5,561 nt of DNA. Origin: Flavobacteriales bacterium. Lineage in GTDB: Bacteria > Bacteroidota > Bacteroidia > Flavobacteriales_D > Parvicellaceae. The first letter of the stretch is position 1. Every line of letters begins with the position of its first letter. The notes under the pieces are model-generated. The model did no database searches, was not told where the DNA came from, and was given only the letters and a program-made list of their open reading frames with translations. The DNA lies in assembly GCA_026993705.1 (NCBI GenBank), contig JALWSJ010000174.1, forward strand, positions 9,054 to 14,614. The letters run 5' to 3'. The position numbers and the translations under genes were made by a program. Below, piece after piece: positions 4,832 to 5,561 of this stretch.

Positions 4832-5561
4832 CTAACGCATTATCATCAAAGTACCCTTATAGATGGTTTCGTTTAAATTAATAATATAAAAGTAAGTTCC
4901 CTCAGGTACTTTTTTACCACGCTTGGTTGTTCCATCCCACTTAACAGTAGCCTTATCAGATTCAAAAACTTTTTGTCCCCAACGGTTAAATACCACAACG
5001 GAAGAACATTCTGCTACCAAAGGATTTAAGGTTAACTCAAAATAATCGTTTTCGCCATCTCCATTTGGCGTAAAGACATTTGGAGGCATGGTAACAAACA
5101 AATCATTGAAATTCAATGTATATCCTGAAACAGAAGCTGTATCCTTACAACCACTAGCATCAGTTGTAATCAATATTACCGTGTAAGAACCATCAAAACC
5201 AAATTCATGCACCGGATTTTCTTCTTGTGTACTTGTACCGTCACTAAAAATCCACAGATTTTCATTAGCAGGCGTAGCATTTGTAAAGGCAACGGTTGTT
5301 CCTTCACAATTGGCACTCACATCGGTAGAAATGTTGGCGTGTGGAGCACTTAAAACTGTAATGGTTACTTGAGCCTGGTCTTGACATCCCGCTACATCCG
5401 TAACACTAACAACATAAGTAGTTGTATTAACTGGCGTTGCTACAGGATTTGCTGAATTTGGATTATCTAATCCCGATACAGGTGTCCACGTATAACTATT
5501 TCCTGGTGCTCCTGTAACGTCTAGTGTAACGCCATCTCCTTTACAAATTGCCGTGTCAGGA
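4832..5561 (-). CDS. T9SS type B (gliding-motility CTD) surface protein, C-terminal part
   Basis: The frame is open to the window edge, so only the last 242 residues of a probably much longer exported protein are visible; the true start is outside. The GTG at 5318-5320 is an internal codon, because the reading frame continues upstream with clear domain sequence. Visible residues 1-70 (DTAICKGDGVTLDVTG...NSYTWTP...TTTYVVSVTDVAGC) form an Ig/PKD-like repeat, and about 74-152 a PKD domain (LWIFSDGTST, HEFGFDGSYTVILITTDASGCKD). The final 82 or so residues are the type B sorting domain: NVFTPNGDGEND (161-172), VVVFNRWGQKVFES, VKWDGTTKRGKKVPEGTYFYII and the terminal YKGTLMIMR. In this family the CTD directs export through the type IX system to the cell surface or medium. 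The PKD repeats suggest an adhesin-like or enzyme-bearing protein, but the functional N-terminus is not visible. Confidence 0.93.
   Translation of the reverse strand, partial: PDTAICKGDGVTLDVTGAPGNSYTWTPVSGLDNPNSANPVATPVNTTTYVVSVTDVAGCQDQAQVTITVLSAPHANISTDVSANCEGTTVAFTNATPANENLWIFSDGTSTQEENPVHEFGFDGSYTVILITTDASGCKDTASVSGYTLNFNDLFVTMPPNVFTPNGDGENDYFELTLNPLVAECSSVVVFNRWGQKVFESDKATVKWDGTTKRGKKVPEGTYFYIINLNETIYKGTLMIMR

Noticed and set aside
4832..5320. A complete 162-residue gene starting at GTG 5320
   Set aside because: The frame continues upstream without a stop to the window edge and encodes an Ig/PKD-like repeat, so the GTG is an internal valine.

Overview
The window reads as a low-GC member of the Bacteroidota, most likely class Flavobacteriia. 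The main reasons are a type B gliding-motility/T9SS C-terminal domain, signal peptides ending in 'AQ' or 'GQ', a Bacteroidota-style M23 lipoprotein, and TAnnTTTG-type -7 promoter boxes. The species cannot be fixed from the sequence.

Layout: (1) Bases 1-860, minus strand: the N-terminal 286 residues of a TolC-family outer-membrane efflux protein, cut by the window edge. (2) 939-1676, minus: a small outer-membrane beta-barrel protein with a TTG start and a run of seven lysines just after its signal peptide. (3) 1677-1843: a divergent intergenic promoter region. (4) 1844-3106, plus: a lipoprotein M23 peptidoglycan endopeptidase of the MepM/Csd3 type. (5) 3069-4415, plus: a secreted metzincin-type zinc protease with a short beta-rich tail, overlapping the M23 gene by 38 bp. 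(6) 4416-4831: a 416-bp non-coding stretch between convergent genes, densely packed with inverted repeats and ending in an intrinsic terminator. (7) 4832-5561, minus: the C-terminal part of a large T9SS type B cargo protein, open at the window edge.

Most genes concern the cell envelope: efflux, an outer-membrane barrel, peptidoglycan hydrolysis, an exported protease and a T9SS-exported surface protein. The M23 and metzincin genes form a likely translationally coupled pair. No shared pathway for the others is evident.

The most unusual part is 4412-4789. It holds a hairpin pair between TTAGGGCGTT and CCCTAACGC, a roughly 170-bp imperfect palindrome, and a 13-bp perfect inverted repeat around a smaller hairpin. 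The hexamer CTAACG/CGTTAG recurs through it, and TTAGGG motifs supply the stop codons of both flanking genes. It resembles a dispersed structured repeat that I remember from flavobacterial genomes, but its function is unknown to me. No CRISPR array, tRNA, rRNA, transposase or defence system was seen.
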